In this document: positions 9,737 through 17,143 of the stretch, piece after piece | How the letters are laid out: each line of letters begins with the position of its first letter | Position numbering within the stretch: the first letter of the stretch is position 1 | From: Streptomyces sp. MS191 | GTDB lineage: Bacteria > Actinomycetota > Actinomycetes > Streptomycetales > Streptomycetaceae | Reading direction: 5' to 3' | NCBI RefSeq assembly: GCF_008042125.1 | Contig: NZ_RDBI01000032.1 | Coordinates: forward strand, 1-36,382 | DNA length: 36,382 nt | Translations under genes and position numbers: made by a program | The notes under the pieces: model-generated | What the model saw: only the letters and a program-made list of their open reading frames with translations | Databases searched by the model: none | What the model was told of the DNA's origin: nothing

Positions 9737-10075
9737 TCAGTCGGTCGGATCGGGCATGATCTCCCGGACCTCCTGCGCACAGCGGCAGGCGGCGGCGATC
9801 CTGGCGGCCCACTCCAGCGCGTCCTCGCGTGAGGGCACATCGATGATCGAGAACCCGCCGAGCACCGCCTTGGTCTCCGGGTACGGGCCGTCGGCGACGA
9901 CCCCGTCGGTGGCCACGACGCTGGCCCGCTGCCTTTCCAGTCCGCCGCCGAAGACCCACACGCCGGCCTCCCGAGCCTGACGCACCACTTCGAGCGAGGC
10001 TTCGGCCACCTGGGGCAACTCCTCCTCGGGGAAGGTCATCGCGCCGTCGTCGAACGAGATCAGGTACCGCGTCAT
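9737..10075 (-). CDS. YCII-related domain protein
   Basis: A 112-residue protein matching the YCII/DGPF-domain family. The features are TRYLISFDDGAM at the start, a central GVWVFGGGLERQRASVVATDG, the diagnostic DGPYPETKAVLGGFSIIDVPS, and a helix with EWAARIAAACRCAQEVREIMP. Members form ferredoxin-like dimers; function is mostly unknown. In this subtype the domain often accompanies sigma-factor genes, but none is adjacent here. The ORF opens 32 codons earlier at a GTG, but that part is Arg-rich non-conserved sequence; I place the start at ATG 10075, where the family alignment begins. Confidence 0.85.
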   Translation of the reverse strand: MTRYLISFDDGAMTFPEEELPQVAEASLEVVRQAREAGVWVFGGGLERQRASVVATDGVVADGPYPETKAVLGGFSIIDVPSREDALEWAARIAAACRCAQEVREIMPDPTD

Positions 10076-10174
10076 GCATGGCTCCCTCGGCCGTCGGCCC
10101 CTTCGAACCCTTCTCACCCTACGACGAACGTCTCCCTTCGGAACCGAAGCTCCTCCCGGCTTCCGAGGCACCCG

Positions 10175-11023
10175 TCAGGCCCGCCCCGGCACCTCCGCCC
10201 ACGCGTCCAGCTCCTCCGCCGTCCGCGGGCCGGGCGCGTCCGCTGCCAGCAGGCCGTGGCCCCGCAGCAGCCGGGACACGGCCATGCCCCAGGGGCGGCG
10301 CAGCCGGGCCGCGGCGAGCAGCGCGTCGTCGCCGAGCAGTTCGGCGATCGGCCCGGTCCGCAGCCCCTCGGGCGACAGCACCGCGGCGTCGTCCGCCCAC
10401 CGGAGCGCCAGATCCACGTCGTGCGTGGCCATCACCACGGTCGTACCGGACTCCCGCAGCCGGCCCAGCACCTCCAGCAGCCGCTCCTGTCCGTGCGGAT
10501 CGAGCCCGGCCGTCGGCTCGTCCAGGATCAGGACACGCGGGCGCATCGCCACGGCTCCCGCGATCGCCGCCCGCTTGCGCTGCCCGTACGACAGCAGGTG
10601 CGTCGGCCGGTCCTCCAGGACCGCGATGTCCAGCGCCTCCAGCGCCTCACGCACCCGCAGCCGTACCTCCTGCTCCGGCAGGCCCAGGTTCATCGGCCCG
10701 AAGGACACGTCCTGGCCGACCGAGGCCGCGAAGAGCTGGTCGTCCGGATCCTGCACCACGAGCTGCACCGTCGTCCGCAGCCGGGTCAGACCCTTGCGGT
10801 CGTACGACACCCGCTCGCCGTCCAGCAGGAGCGTGCCGCCGCCGAGCCGGAGCCCGCCGCTGAGCAGCCGCATCAGGGTCGTCTTGCCACTGCCGTTGCG
10901 GCCGAGCAGCGCCGTCGCCCGCCCCTCGGGCACGGCGAAGTCGATCCCGTCCAGGACGGCGGGACCGTCCTCGTAGGCGAATCCCGCCTTGACCAGCTCC
11001 ACGACCGCGGACCGAGAACTCAA
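10175..11023 (-). CDS. cbiO: Cobalt ECF transporter ATPase CbiO
   Basis: A 282-residue ABC ATPase, last gene of the cbiMNQO operon. All motifs are present in order: Walker A GRNGSGKTT near residue 40, Q-loop VQDPDDQLFA, signature LLSYGQRKRAAIA, Walker B VLILDEPTAGLD, and switch His in MATHD. The DPDDQLF Q-loop is characteristic of ECF ATPases. I take TTG at 11023 as the start. It overlaps the cbiQ stop (TTGA), a GAAAGG ribosome site lies eight bases upstream, and no ATG or GTG is better placed. Beyond the ATPase core, about 60 C-terminal residues form a less conserved tail. It powers cobalt import through CbiMNQ at the membrane. Confidence 0.9.
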   Translation of the reverse strand: MSSRSAVVELVKAGFAYEDGPAVLDGIDFAVPEGRATALLGRNGSGKTTLMRLLSGGLRLGGGTLLLDGERVSYDRKGLTRLRTTVQLVVQDPDDQLFAASVGQDVSFGPMNLGLPEQEVRLRVREALEALDIAVLEDRPTHLLSYGQRKRAAIAGAVAMRPRVLILDEPTAGLDPHGQERLLEVLGRLRESGTTVVMATHDVDLALRWADDAAVLSPEGLRTGPIAELLGDDALLAAARLRRPWGMAVSRLLRGHGLLAADAPGPRTAEELDAWAEVPGRA

Positions 11024-11769
11024 CGCAGGGACCTTTCGAGTACGAGAGTGAGCGCGACGAGTCCGGCGAGCAGGCCGGCCGACGCGGTGAGGAACCGGCG
11101 CGAGACCGCGGCCTCGGGCACCAGGACCCGCAGCGTGCCGTCGTACCCGCGCCCCGCGAGCCCGGTCTGCAGCCGCTGCGCGCGGTCGAAGGCGCGGACG
11201 AACGCGGTCGCGCCGAGCCCGGCCAGGGAACGCCAGGTCGCCGCCCGGGTGGTGAGCCCGAGCCGGGCCGCCTGCGCCTGCCGGATCCTGGCCATCGCGT
11301 CCAGGAGCAGGAAGCCGATCCGGTACATCACCAGGGCGACGTCCACGACCGGGGCCGGTACCCCCGCCCGGACGAGCCGGGGCAGTACGTCCGAGACCGG
11401 CGTGGTGAAGGCGAACAGCAGGACCCCCAGCGAGGCGGCCGACGTCCGCAGCAGCAACTCGCCCGCGTGCGCAGGACCGTCCGGGGCCAGGGCGACGAGC
11501 CCGCGGGCCCCGCCGACCTCGAACAGCAGGGGGACGGCGCCCGTCACACAGAAGCCCAGGGGGATCCGGAACGCCCGCCACAGCTGACGTCGCGGCACGC
11601 CGGCCGGTCCGAGCAGGACGGCCAGCGTGGCCGCGGCGACGAGCACGGCGCCGGGCCACGGCGGCAGGCACACCGCGCACAGGGTGAGACCGAAGCCGAG
11701 AACGGCCTTCTCGGCGGGATGACGGCGACGCCAGCGACTGCTGTGCGCCGCCGCGTCGATCGGCAGCAT
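11020..11769 (-). CDS. cbiQ: Cobalt ECF transporter T component CbiQ
   Basis: A 249-residue membrane protein with about five hydrophobic segments. It begins with the family's LPIDAAAHSSRWRRRHPAEKAVLGFGL. The cytoplasmic coupling helices carry RIRQAQAARLGL and the A-x-x-R-G-like motif LAGRGYDGTL, which dock the CbiO ATPase. It transmits ATP-driven movement to the substrate-capture unit CbiMN. The gene follows cbiN after six bases and overlaps cbiO by TTGA, so the operon is tightly coupled. Confidence 0.92.
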   Translation of the reverse strand: MLPIDAAAHSSRWRRRHPAEKAVLGFGLTLCAVCLPPWPGAVLVAAATLAVLLGPAGVPRRQLWRAFRIPLGFCVTGAVPLLFEVGGARGLVALAPDGPAHAGELLLRTSAASLGVLLFAFTTPVSDVLPRLVRAGVPAPVVDVALVMYRIGFLLLDAMARIRQAQAARLGLTTRAATWRSLAGLGATAFVRAFDRAQRLQTGLAGRGYDGTLRVLVPEAAVSRRFLTASAGLLAGLVALTLVLERSLR

Positions 11770-11775
11770 CCGTGA

Positions 11776-12180
11776 CTACTCGTCGCCTGCCGGCGCGACC
11801 GTCGCCGCCGCAGACGATCCCGCCGTGGTGCCGGCGGGCGTCGTACCGTCCGTCGCCGTCGCCGTCGCCGTCGCCGCCGAGTGGGCCTCGCCCTGCCTGC
11901 GGCCCTTGCGCAGGCCGAAGTAGTACGCGAGGACACCGGCGCCGAGCGCGGCCTGGAGCGCGAACAGCGCCGACTCGATCTCGCCGGAGGGCGGCTCGTA
12001 GAGCGGGCTGAACCACGGCTCGTAGTCCGGCTCGAGCTCCGTGATGGCGGTCTCCGCCTCGGCGTCGGCGCCGGTGAACGGCTCCTCCTTGTGGTCGCCC
12101 AGCCCCAGCAGCAGGGGCAGTACCGCCAGCGCGGCCACCACGAGCAGCAGCAGCGTGTTGATCTTCGCGTTCCTGCTCAT
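11776..12180 (-). CDS. cbiN: Cobalt transport auxiliary protein CbiN
   Basis: A 134-residue protein with the CbiN pattern. A first membrane helix ([20 protein letters not shown]) is followed by an extracytoplasmic loop with [23 protein letters not shown], then a second helix ([23 protein letters not shown]) ending in a basic stop-transfer GLRKGRRQG. CbiN partners CbiM in loading cobalt. Unusually, about 35 residues follow the second helix, made of Ala, Thr and Gly and encoded partly by repeated GTCGCC hexamers (about 11843-11876); the usual protein ends soon after this helix. The ATG overlaps the cbiM stop (ATGA). Confidence 0.92.
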   Translation of the reverse strand: MSRNAKINTLLLLVVAALAVLPLLLGLGDHKEEPFTGADAEAETAITELEPDYEPWFSPLYEPPSGEIESALFALQAALGAGVLAYYFGLRKGRRQGEAHSAATATATATDGTTPAGTTAGSSAAATVAPAGDE

Positions 12181-12878
12181 CGGCCGACCGCCTCCGTGGT
12201 CCCGCTCTTCCGTCCCGCGGGGAGCAGCACGCCGAGCCGGGTCAGCTCCCCCTTGCTCGACTGCGCGAGCAGACGCATCACGAGCACCGTCAGCAGACCC
12301 TCGCTGACCGCGAGCGGGATCTGCGTGACGGCGAAGATGCCGCCGAACTTCGCCAGCGCACCGACGAAGCCGCTGCCCGGGTCGGAGAACGCCAGCGCCA
12401 GCTGAACGCTGGTGACGCAGTAGGTGGAGAGGTCGGCGACGAAGGCGCCGCAGAAGACGCTCACCATCAGCGGGACGTCGAACCGGCGCAGCAGCCGGTA
12501 CGTCCCGTACCCGGCCCACGGGCCGACGATCGCCATCGAGAAGGCGTTGGCGCCCAGCGTGGTCAGCCCTCCGTGCGCCAGGAGCAGCGCCTGGAACAGC
12601 AGGGTGATGGTGCCCAGGACCGCCATCACGGGCGGCCGGAAGAGGATCGCGCCCAGCCCCGTACCGGTCGGGTGCGAGCAACTGCCCGTCACCGAGGGGA
12701 TCTTGAGAGCGGACAGGACGAACGTGAAGGCGCCGGAGGCGCCGAGCAGCAGGGTGGACTCGGGATTGGCTTTCACCTCACGGGTGAGCGCACGCACACC
12801 GTGGACGACGAAGGGGGCGGCTGCGACGCCCCAGGCGGCCGCGTGCACAGGGGGCAGGTACCCCTCGGCTATATGCAT
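12177..12878 (-). CDS. cbiM: Cobalt ECF transporter substrate-binding component CbiM
   Basis: A 233-residue membrane protein. It opens with [10 protein letters not shown], in which Met1 and His2 are part of the cobalt/nickel site, so ATG 12878 is certainly the start. A second conserved ligand segment, [19 protein letters not shown], lies near residues 60-80. Six or seven hydrophobic helices fit the family. CbiM captures cobalt ion for cobalamin synthesis. It is the first gene of cbiMNQO, and a cobalamin riboswitch in its long leader should shut the operon off when B12 is plentiful. Confidence 0.94.
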   Translation of the reverse strand: MHIAEGYLPPVHAAAWGVAAAPFVVHGVRALTREVKANPESTLLLGASGAFTFVLSALKIPSVTGSCSHPTGTGLGAILFRPPVMAVLGTITLLFQALLLAHGGLTTLGANAFSMAIVGPWAGYGTYRLLRRFDVPLMVSVFCGAFVADLSTYCVTSVQLALAFSDPGSGFVGALAKFGGIFAVTQIPLAVSEGLLTVLVMRLLAQSSKGELTRLGVLLPAGRKSGTTEAVGR

Positions 12879-12914
12879 GGTTGGGAGACCCTCTCCAGCA
12901 CCTCGTGGATGGAC

Positions 12915-13100
12915 AACGCACCTTGGCCGGTCTCCTGGCTGACGGTCATGACGCCCGGACTCCGCCTTCCCACACCGCCCGCGGTCGCCCGCGGTGGTGC
13001 AGTGGCTTCCCTGTCGACCTCCCAGGGCGTGGAGCCGGACCTCCCGATCACAGTGGCGAGGGCCGCACCGGTACTGCACCGGTTTCCCGTACACCAAGGC
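12915..13100 (-). promoter_or_regulatory. Cobalamin (B12) riboswitch
   Basis: Read on the minus strand from about 13095 downwards, the leader shows the class hallmarks in order. First come GGGAAACCGGTGCAGTACCGG and GCGGCCCTCGCCACTGTGAT. Next is GGGAAGCCACTGCACC, then GTGGGAAGGCGGA. The B12 box AGCCAGGAGACC lies within 12929-12943. Spacing is that of a complete aptamer. It ends about 35-50 bases before the cbiM ATG, so control may be at translation, with the 3' part sequestering the ribosome site, or by termination; no U-rich terminator is seen. Ends are approximate. Confidence 0.92.
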
Positions 13101-13106
13101 CCTGCG

Positions 13107-13136
13107 ACATTAGTGCGTTGACCAGGTACATCACAA
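13107..13136 (-). promoter_or_regulatory. Predicted promoter of the cbiMNQO operon
   Basis: On the minus strand a -35-like TTGTGA (13131-13136) and a -10-like TAATGT (13107-13112) are 18 bases apart. Transcription would start near 13100, just before the riboswitch aptamer, which is where it is needed. Confidence 0.5.
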
Positions 13137-13164
13137 CACGGTGGGGTACCGGTACGGCCCGTGA

Positions 13165-13183
13165 CGGGCGGCCGGGCCGCCCG
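13165..13183 (-). terminator. Terminator hairpin of the dha operon
   Basis: An 8-base perfect stem (CGGGCGGC at 13165-13172 and GCCGCCCG at 13176-13183) with a 3-base loop starts seven bases after the dhaM stop. It separates the dha operon from the cbi promoter on the same strand. Confidence 0.45.
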
Positions 13184-13190
13184 CCGGGCC

Positions 13191-13595
13191 TCATGCCTTC
13201 CGGTAGGTGTACGCCTCCGAGGCCGCCGCCTCCACGGCGTCCAGGTCCCCGCCGGCGCTCGCCGTGACGAGGGCGGCGACGGCTCCCTCGACGAACGGCG
13301 CGTCGACCAGCCGTGCCCCCGGGGGCAGTTCGCCGCCCTCGGCGAGGAGGGCCTTGACGGTGAGGACGGCGCTGCCCAGATCGACGAGCAGGGCCACACC
13401 CGCGCCACGGTCCGCTGCCTCGGCCGCCTCGGCGATCAGCTCCGCGCTGGTGCCGAGACCGCCGTCGGGAGTGCCGCCCGCGGGCAGGATCGGCGCGCAC
13501 GGGCCGCCGCCGGCCAGGCCCTGGGCGAGTGCGGCGACGGCCGCCGCCACCGGCGCGCTGTGGGAGACGAGGACGATGCCGACCTGCCCGGTCAT
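13191..13595 (-). CDS. dhaM: PTS-dependent dihydroxyacetone kinase phosphotransferase subunit DhaM
   Basis: A 134-residue protein with the EIIA-mannose-type fold. GIVLVSHSAPVAAAV carries the phospho-accepting His12. It is followed by VALLVDLGSAVLTVKALLAE, the conserved D-L-G-S segment of DhaM, and an alanine-rich C-terminus. DhaM takes phosphate from HPr and rephosphorylates the ADP permanently bound to DhaL. Only the EIIA domain is present; some bacteria, E. coli among them, fuse HPr- and EI-like domains to DhaM. Here the general PTS proteins must supply phosphate. The gene overlaps dhaL by ATGA and is last in the operon. Confidence 0.92.
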   Translation of the reverse strand: MTGQVGIVLVSHSAPVAAAVAALAQGLAGGGPCAPILPAGGTPDGGLGTSAELIAEAAEAADRGAGVALLVDLGSAVLTVKALLAEGGELPPGARLVDAPFVEGAVAALVTASAGGDLDAVEAAASEAYTYRKA

Positions 13596-14281
13596 TCCGC
13601 CGCCTCGGCGAGCGCGGCCATCAGCAGCGCGGACGAGGTGGCTCCGGGGTCCTGGTGTCCGACGGAACGCTCGCCGAGGTAGCTGGCCCTGCCCTTGCGC
13701 GCCCGGAGGGGCACGGTCGCGAGGGCACCCCGCTCGGCCGCCTCCCGCGCTGCGGTGAAGGACTCGCCCAGGGCCGCTGCCGCCGGTACGAGGGCGTCGA
13801 GCATGGTCTTGTCGCCGGCCTGTGCCCCGCCGAGCCGTGAGACGGCCGAGACCCCGGCTTCCAGCGCCTCGGCGAACCGGGCCCGGCTCACGGCCGGTTC
13901 GTCGCCCAGGTCCTTGCCCGTCCGGCGCAGCAGCGTCCCGTACAGAGGCCCGGACGCGCCCCCGACCGTGGAGATGAGCCGGCTTCCCGCGGTGACGAGA
14001 ACGGCCCCCGGCGTCGGAGGCGGCTCCTTCTCCAGTACGGCCGTGACGGCGGCGAAGCCCCGCTTCAGGTTGGCACCGTGGTCGGCGTCGCCGATCGCGG
14101 AGTCCAGCTCGGTCAGACGGTCCGCCTCCCGGTCGACGGAGGCTGCGGCGATCGTCAGCCAGCGGACGAAGAAGGCGGCGTCGAACGTACCGGACGAGGC
14201 GTCGGAGGACGCGCCGGATGTGTCGGACGAGCCGGGGGATCCGGCGGAGTCGGGGGCGGTCGGCTCGGGCACTGCGGTCAC
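13592..14281 (-). CDS. dhaL: Dihydroxyacetone kinase ADP-binding subunit DhaL
   Basis: A 229-residue protein. The nucleotide/Mg site ELDSAIGDADHGANLKRGF places Asp60, Asp65 and Asp67 in the expected cluster, followed by the family motifs STVGGASGPLYGTLLR and GDKTMLDALVPA, and a closing RASYLGERSVGHQDPGATSSALL. The protein holds ADP as a cofactor and passes phosphate from DhaM to the substrate on DhaK. The first 30 residues are a Ser-, Asp- and Gly-rich, probably disordered extension not usual in DhaL; the true start could lie further in, but no later ATG or GTG is well placed. It follows dhaK after a 67-base gap. Confidence 0.92.
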   Translation of the reverse strand: MTAVPEPTAPDSAGSPGSSDTSGASSDASSGTFDAAFFVRWLTIAAASVDREADRLTELDSAIGDADHGANLKRGFAAVTAVLEKEPPPTPGAVLVTAGSRLISTVGGASGPLYGTLLRRTGKDLGDEPAVSRARFAEALEAGVSAVSRLGGAQAGDKTMLDALVPAAAALGESFTAAREAAERGALATVPLRARKGRASYLGERSVGHQDPGATSSALLMAALAEAAE

Positions 14282-14348
14282 CTCACTGGGTCGGCTGCGA
14301 CGGGGAGTCGGGGGCCTGGGAGTTCGGCGTCGGGTGTCGCCCGGGGCG

Positions 14349-15341
14349 TCACCGGCCCCAGCGCAGGGCCGGCGTCTGCACGGGCGCGTCCCACAGCCGC
14401 AGGAGTTCCTCGTCCACCTCGCAGAGCGTCACCGAGCAGCCGGCCATGTCGAGCGAGGTCACGTAGTTCCCCACCAGCGTGCGGGCGACCGGGATGCGGC
14501 GCTCGGCCAGCACGCGCTGCACCTCGGCGTTGAATCCGTACAGTTCGAGCAGCGGGGTGGCGCCCATGCCGTTGACCAGGGCCAGGACCGGACCCGACGG
14601 CCGAAGGTCCTCCAGCACGGCGTCCACGGCGAAGTCGGCGATCTCCCGCGACGTCATCATGGCGCGCCGCTCGCGTCCCGGCTCGCCGTGGATCCCGATA
14701 CCCAACTCCAGCTCACCATGGGGGAGTTCGAAGGTGGGGCTGCCCTTCGTCGGGGTACTGCAGGCGCTCAGTGCCACACCGAAGGACCGCGACCGCTCGT
14801 TGACCCGGCGGGCGACGGCCTCGACCCGCTCCAGTGGCGCGCCCTCCTCGGCCGCGGCTCCGGCGATCTTCTCGACGAACAGGGTGCCGCCCGTGCCGCG
14901 CCGCCCGGCCGTGTAGAGGCTGTCCGTCACCGCCACGTCGTCGTCGACCAGGACCTTGGCGACCTGGACGCCCTCGTCCTCGGCGAGCTCCGCGGCCATC
15001 TCGAAGTTGAGGACGTCGCCGGTGTAGTTCTTGACGACGAACAGCACCCCCGCCCCGCTGTCCACCGCGGCGGCGGCCCGCACCATCTGGTCGGGCACGG
15101 GCGACGTGAACACCTCGCCGGCGCAGGCGGCGGCCAGCATCCCCGGCCCGACGAACCCGGCGTGCAGGGGCTCGTGTCCGGATCCGCCGCCGGAGACGAG
15201 CCCCACCTTGCCCGCCATGGGAGCGTCGCGCCGCAGCACCACGCGGTTCCCGACGTCGACGGTCAGTTCGGGGTGGGCCGCGGCCATGCCGCGCAGCGCG
15301 TCGGCGACGACGCTCTCGGGCACGTTGATCAGCATCCGCAC
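14349..15341 (-). CDS. dhaK: Dihydroxyacetone kinase substrate-binding subunit DhaK
   Basis: A 330-residue protein that binds dihydroxyacetone through a hemiaminal to a histidine. The expected His218 is present in GIGIHGEPG, and the substrate loop GLVSGGGSGHEPLHAGFVG is intact near residues 45-65. FEMAAELAEDEGVQV and NGMGATPLLELYGF are further family blocks. The GTG at 15341 has GGAGG five bases upstream and gives MRMLINVPE; an ATG two codons later is the alternative. With DhaL and DhaM it converts dihydroxyacetone to the glycolytic intermediate DHAP using PEP. It heads a leftward operon whose promoter should lie in the 344-base upstream gap. Confidence 0.93.
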   Translation of the reverse strand: MRMLINVPESVVADALRGMAAAHPELTVDVGNRVVLRRDAPMAGKVGLVSGGGSGHEPLHAGFVGPGMLAAACAGEVFTSPVPDQMVRAAAAVDSGAGVLFVVKNYTGDVLNFEMAAELAEDEGVQVAKVLVDDDVAVTDSLYTAGRRGTGGTLFVEKIAGAAAEEGAPLERVEAVARRVNERSRSFGVALSACSTPTKGSPTFELPHGELELGIGIHGEPGRERRAMMTSREIADFAVDAVLEDLRPSGPVLALVNGMGATPLLELYGFNAEVQRVLAERRIPVARTLVGNYVTSLDMAGCSVTLCEVDEELLRLWDAPVQTPALRWGR

Positions 15342-15685
15342 GAGTACCTCCAGGGGAGTGGAGCGGGCGAGTCGTCCAGCGGGTCCGGGCAGGGCGTGAC
15401 GCGGAGGCGGTGCCGCGGGCTCGGCGCGGGAACGCACCGGCCGCCGGGCCGGGGACGGCCGTACGGCGCCGGCGCGGAAGCGCCCCTGCGCCGACCGTCC
15501 TGAGCGGCAGTCAGCGCGGAGGGGGCGGGACGTCCTTCGCGGGTGCGCGTCACGCACCGATTATCGACGGCGCGGGGCCTGTCCGCACGGGTACCGCGGG
15601 TTCGGGTGCGGACAGGCGATCGGAGGAGCGGGGACGAACGGCTCCGCGGACCGCCCGCGGGGCCTGCCCCGCGCGGCACCGGGAC
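15342..15685. other. Gene-free 344-base leader of the dha operon
   Basis: No convincing gene is seen. The stretch holds GGAGG for dhaK. There is a minus-strand -10-like GATAAT (plus 15560-15565). A 17-base palindrome GGTGCG-5-CGCACC (15542-15558) lies right after that -10. An 11-base inverted repeat also lies here (CCTGTCCGCAC at 15578-15588, GTGCGGACAGG at 15606-15616). The last could be the -35-side operator of dhaK or a weak terminator of the gene upstream. These features suggest a regulated dha promoter some 215 bases from the start codon. Confidence 0.5.
15542..15616 (-). promoter_or_regulatory. Possible dhaK promoter with flanking inverted repeats
   Basis: The -10-like GATAAT is flanked downstream by GGTGCG-5-CGCACC and upstream by an 11-base inverted repeat that would cover the -35 position. 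No good -35 consensus is visible, which fits an activator-dependent or repressor-controlled promoter. Tentative. Confidence 0.35.
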
Positions 15686-16009
15686 TCAGCGGCCCAGAGC
15701 CCGCTTGAGCTCGGCCTTGTCCATCTTCGAGCGGCCCTCGATGTTGCGCTGCCGGGCCTCGTTGTAGAGCTGCTCCTTCGTCGGGCCCTGCGCGCCCCGG
15801 TGGGACCTCAGTCCGCCGCGACGCGACGACGACATGTCCTCCAGGGAGCTGCGGCTGGCGGTCTCGGACTCGCCGGCCCGGGCACGCTCCTTGTTCACGG
15901 TGCGCGCGGCGATCTCCTTGGCCCGCTCGGTGCTCTCGCCGCGCTCCTCGGCGCTCTCCTTGATGTGCTCGTACTGCCGCTCGCGTTTGGGGCTCGAACC
16001 ACGAGGCAT
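15686..16009 (-). CDS. Small charged protein, 'plasmid stabilisation'-type, with Rho-N/SAP-like C-terminus
   Basis: A 107-residue hydrophilic protein that begins PRGSSPKRERQYEHIKESAEERG and continues RAKEIAARTVNKERARAGES, a pattern seen in actinobacterial proteins annotated as plasmid stabilisation proteins. The last 30 residues (TKEQLYNEARQRNIEGRSKMDKAELKRAL) resemble a Rho N-terminal or SAP-like helix-extended-helix motif, so nucleic-acid binding is plausible. True plasmid maintenance is unproven. It lies 78 bases downstream of the acidic-tailed SRPBCC gene on the same strand and may be co-transcribed with the leftward gas-vesicle-associated genes. Confidence 0.75.
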   Translation of the reverse strand: MPRGSSPKRERQYEHIKESAEERGESTERAKEIAARTVNKERARAGESETASRSSLEDMSSSRRGGLRSHRGAQGPTKEQLYNEARQRNIEGRSKMDKAELKRALGR

Positions 16010-16087
16010 GGCGTCTCCTTGCTCGGGTCGGGTTCCGGCCGGTTCCGCGCCTACCCGCCGGGGACGAGGGCATTCGCGCCACCGGGG

Positions 16088-17143
16088 TCACTTCTTGCCG
16101 GCGTCCTCGTACTCGTCCTCGTACTCCTCCTCCTCTTCCTCCTCCGGCTCGTCCTCGTCGTACTCGTCCTCGTACGCCCCCTCCTCGTCCTCGTCCTCCT
16201 CGTCCTCCTCGTCCTGGTCGGCCTCGCCGTCCTCGTCGTACGCGCCTTCCTCGCCTTCCTCCTCGTCCCGGTAGCCCTCCTGGCCTTCCTCGTCCTCTTC
16301 GCCCTCTTCGCCTTCCTCGGCTTCCTCCTCCTCCATCGCCTCCTCGTGCGTCTTGACGACCTCACCGTCGCGTATCTCGCCTCGCCAGCCCTCGGGTTCC
16401 TCGCTGCCCAGGGTCACGTGGCGGTCGAAGTGCTTCAGGTCGAGACGCAGCCGGCGGCCGCCGGCGCGCCACACGTTTCCGGTCTTCTCGAAGAAGCCGG
16501 AGGGGTAGTACTCCACGACGACCAGAATGCGCGTGAGGGACGGGCCGAGTTCGTGGAAGCTCACGCAGCCGCGGACGGTGCCCTTGGCGCCATCCGAGGT
16601 CCAGACGATCCGGTCGTCCGGCACCTGTTCCTGGATGGTGGCCTTCCAGCCGCGCGTGGAAGGGCCGACCTTCACCTTCCAGTCGCTGGTGGTGTCGTCG
16701 CCCTTGGAGACGCTGCGGACGCCCTTGGCGAAGTCGCTGAAGTCCTCGAACTCCGTCCACTGGTCGTACGCGGTCCGCAGGGGAACGCCCACGTCGATGA
16801 ACTCGATGATGTTGGTCGCCTTGGTGCTGCCGCCCTTCCGGCCCTTGCCCTTCCCCTTGCCGAACAGTCCGGACGCCGCATCCGTGACCTTGTCCTTCAG
16901 TCCCGAGAGCTTGCTGCCGGCGATGGCCTTGAGGGGGGAGTCCCCCTGGAACATGCGCCCGCCGATGTCCGCCAGGCTCCCGCCGTTCTGCGCGACGTCG
17001 GTCAGCTGGTCGGTGACATCGCCGATCTTGTCGGAGGCCTTGTCGGCCAGCCCCTCGGCCTGGGCGCTGACGAACTTGCCCAGCTCCTGCAGGAGCATGT
17101 CGAGTCCCGATCTGTCCTTCGTGTTGTTCTCTGTGGTTGTCAT
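16088..17143 (-). CDS. Gas-vesicle-cluster SRPBCC protein with long acidic tail (GvpZ-like)
   Basis: A 351-residue protein in three parts. Residues 1-105 are a helical, partly amphipathic region ending in a Gly/Lys linker (GKGKGKGRKGG). Residues about 108-255 form an SRPBCC domain (NIIEFIDVGVPLRTAYDQWTEF, VSFHELGPSLTRILVVVEYYP, LRLDLKHFDRHV), as in the cyclase/dehydrase-like proteins found in Streptomyces gas-vesicle loci. Residues about 262-349 are almost pure Glu, Asp, Tyr and Gly. The start overlaps the preceding gene (ATGA). From memory, proteins of this type are called GvpZ and lie inside the rightward operon in S. coelicolor; here the gene is divergent. The role is unknown; a ligand-binding or assembly accessory is a guess. 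Confidence 0.8.
   Translation of the reverse strand: MTTTENNTKDRSGLDMLLQELGKFVSAQAEGLADKASDKIGDVTDQLTDVAQNGGSLADIGGRMFQGDSPLKAIAGSKLSGLKDKVTDAASGLFGKGKGKGRKGGSTKATNIIEFIDVGVPLRTAYDQWTEFEDFSDFAKGVRSVSKGDDTTSDWKVKVGPSTRGWKATIQEQVPDDRIVWTSDGAKGTVRGCVSFHELGPSLTRILVVVEYYPSGFFEKTGNVWRAGGRRLRLDLKHFDRHVTLGSEEPEGWRGEIRDGEVVKTHEEAMEEEEAEEGEEGEEDEEGQEGYRDEEEGEEGAYDEDGEADQDEEDEEDEDEEGAYEDEYDEDEPEEEEEEEYEDEYEDAGKK

Noticed and set aside
15578..15616. 11-base inverted repeat considered as the terminator of the small charged protein gene
   Set aside because: It is about 70 bases beyond the stop with a 17-base loop and sits at the -35 position of the likely dhaK promoter, so I kept it only as part of that control region.
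16096..16340. Triplet-repeat tract considered as a CRISPR or non-coding repeat array
   Set aside because: The units are simple GAG/GAC/GAA codons inside an open frame with no spacer structure.
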